Shown here one piece after another: positions 63,320 to 64,000 of a DNA stretch of 64,000 nt. Origin of the DNA: Meloidogyne chitwoodi (lineage: Eukaryota; Nematoda; Chromadorea; Rhabditida; Meloidogynidae); NCBI GenBank assembly GCA_015183035.1, contig JACZZP010000003.1, positions 1,054,001-1,118,000 on the forward strand, written 5' to 3'. Below the pieces are notes generated by a model. It made no database searches. It was not told the origin of the DNA and saw only the letters and a program-made list of their open reading frames with translations. How positions within the stretch are numbered: the first letter of the stretch is position 1; the number at the start of each line of letters is the position of its first letter. Made by a program: the position numbers and the translations under genes.

Positions 63320-64000
63320 TTAAATATTTTGTTCTCTAAAATAAACAAGTTGCTGTTCTTCTTGTTGATTACGTTTTTTAAGCCAATTATATGCACGAAA
63401 TACAATAGATTGAAAATATCCAAAAATTAAAATAGCAAAAATTGAAATAATTAATTCCATTATATTTAAATATTTTTTAACTTTAAATTTAATTTTATTT
63501 AAAATTAATTTAAAAAATAAAAAAACCTCGAATTAAAAGTTGTTGTTTTTGATTATTTTGTTGAAAATTATTTTCTTCATTTTTTGTTAAAAGAAAATAA
63601 TTTAAAGTTGGATAGGTAAAAAATAATCCAAACAAACAAATAACTAATGGCTAAATTAATTAAATTAATTTATTTATTTTTATTTTAAATTAATTACATT
63701 AATTAATAAAAATATTAAATATAAACAAGGCATTCTTATACTCCAACCCAAAACAAGAAAAGCATAAGAACAAAGAATCTATTTTAAAAAATAAAATATT
63801 AAAAATATATATATATATATTTAAATAACAATTCCAGTAATAAAACAAATTTCTAGATTAGCATTAGCTTTAAATAATAAAGTTAAAATAATTGAACAAA
63901 TTAATGATCCAAAAGATCCAATTAAAAGTGTTGCACTCTAATTAATTAATTAAAAATAAAATTTAAAATTAAATTAATTTAAAAAATAACTGCAACGTGT
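63320..64000 (-). CDS. Multi-pass membrane protein, nematode-type family, copy 2 (5' end outside window)
   Basis: Partial gene; the N-terminal part lies beyond 64000. The visible part begins HVA at the window edge, then SATLLIGSFGSLICSIILTL, FKANANLEICFITGI, SYAFLVLGWSIRMPCLYLIF and LVICLFGLFFTYPTLNYFLL. It continues with a Gln/Asn-rich loop and MELIISIFAILIFGYFQSIV, and ends RAYNWLKKRNQQEEQQLVYF plus REQNI. The stop is at 63320-63322. The HV-x-(E/S)AT-x-x-I-x-x-FG segment and the following intron structure match copy 1, so the two are tandem paralogs. Function unknown. Confidence 0.65.

Overview
The window is nuclear DNA from a nematode. The evidence is very AT-rich intergenic DNA, many introns of only about 35-60 bp, poly-T/TTTCAG-type acceptors just upstream of start codons (likely trans-splice sites), an flp-5-type FMRFamide-like neuropeptide precursor, and close relatives of well-known nematode genes (tbc-2, ric-8, usp-14, cdk-1, xpg-1). 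The extreme AT bias with compact genes suggests a plant-parasitic tylenchid such as a root-knot nematode; this assignment is inference. All gene models were spliced by eye: spans are well supported, individual splice sites less so.

Layout. 1-1862 is AT-rich flank. 1863-8915 (+) encodes a PH, coiled-coil and TBC-domain Rab GAP (TBC-2/TBC1D2 type) that reads in frame into a long C-terminal beta-propeller region of JIP/ARHGEF type. 11320-13584 (+) is a Gln-rich nuclear hormone receptor. 13976-15385 is a stack of different tandem repeats, including a satellite with a 347-bp higher-order period. 15443-17272 (+) is cytosolic tryptophanyl-tRNA synthetase. 17570-20741 (-) holds two close same-strand genes, an NDUFV3-like complex I subunit followed by RIC-8, that look like an operon. 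A short intergenic region with inverted CCAAT boxes separates them from USP14 at 21101-23117 (+).

23323-29914 (-) contains two UDP-glycosyltransferase genes. The second has two alternative in-frame copies of exon 2, both ending at apparent GC donors, and a small SCHIP1-like gene in an intron. 30705-33231 (+) is a secreted class 3 lipase with tRNA-Ser(AGA) in an intron. 36791-37510 (+) is flp-5 with tRNA-Ser(CGA) in an intron on the opposite strand. A DPM2 gene (-) and a C-type lectin-like gene (+) follow.

39732-52536 is gene-dense: eIF3d (-), an acidic protein of unknown function (-), CDK1 (+), a LysM-domain protein (-), XPG/Rad2 nuclease (+) and a membrane-anchored quiescin sulfhydryl oxidase (+). 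53960-56832 (-) is a C2H2 zinc-finger factor with very Asn/Gln-rich flanks. About 5 kb of AT-rich DNA follows, then two related multi-pass membrane genes (-), the last cut by the window edge.

Most genes are housekeeping (translation, cell cycle, DNA repair, protein degradation, secretory-pathway chemistry). No virus, bacterial insertion, CRISPR array or transposase gene was found. The most unusual signals are the GTPase-activator/propeller fusion, the phase-enforced alternative exons of the second UGT, and the layered satellite region.
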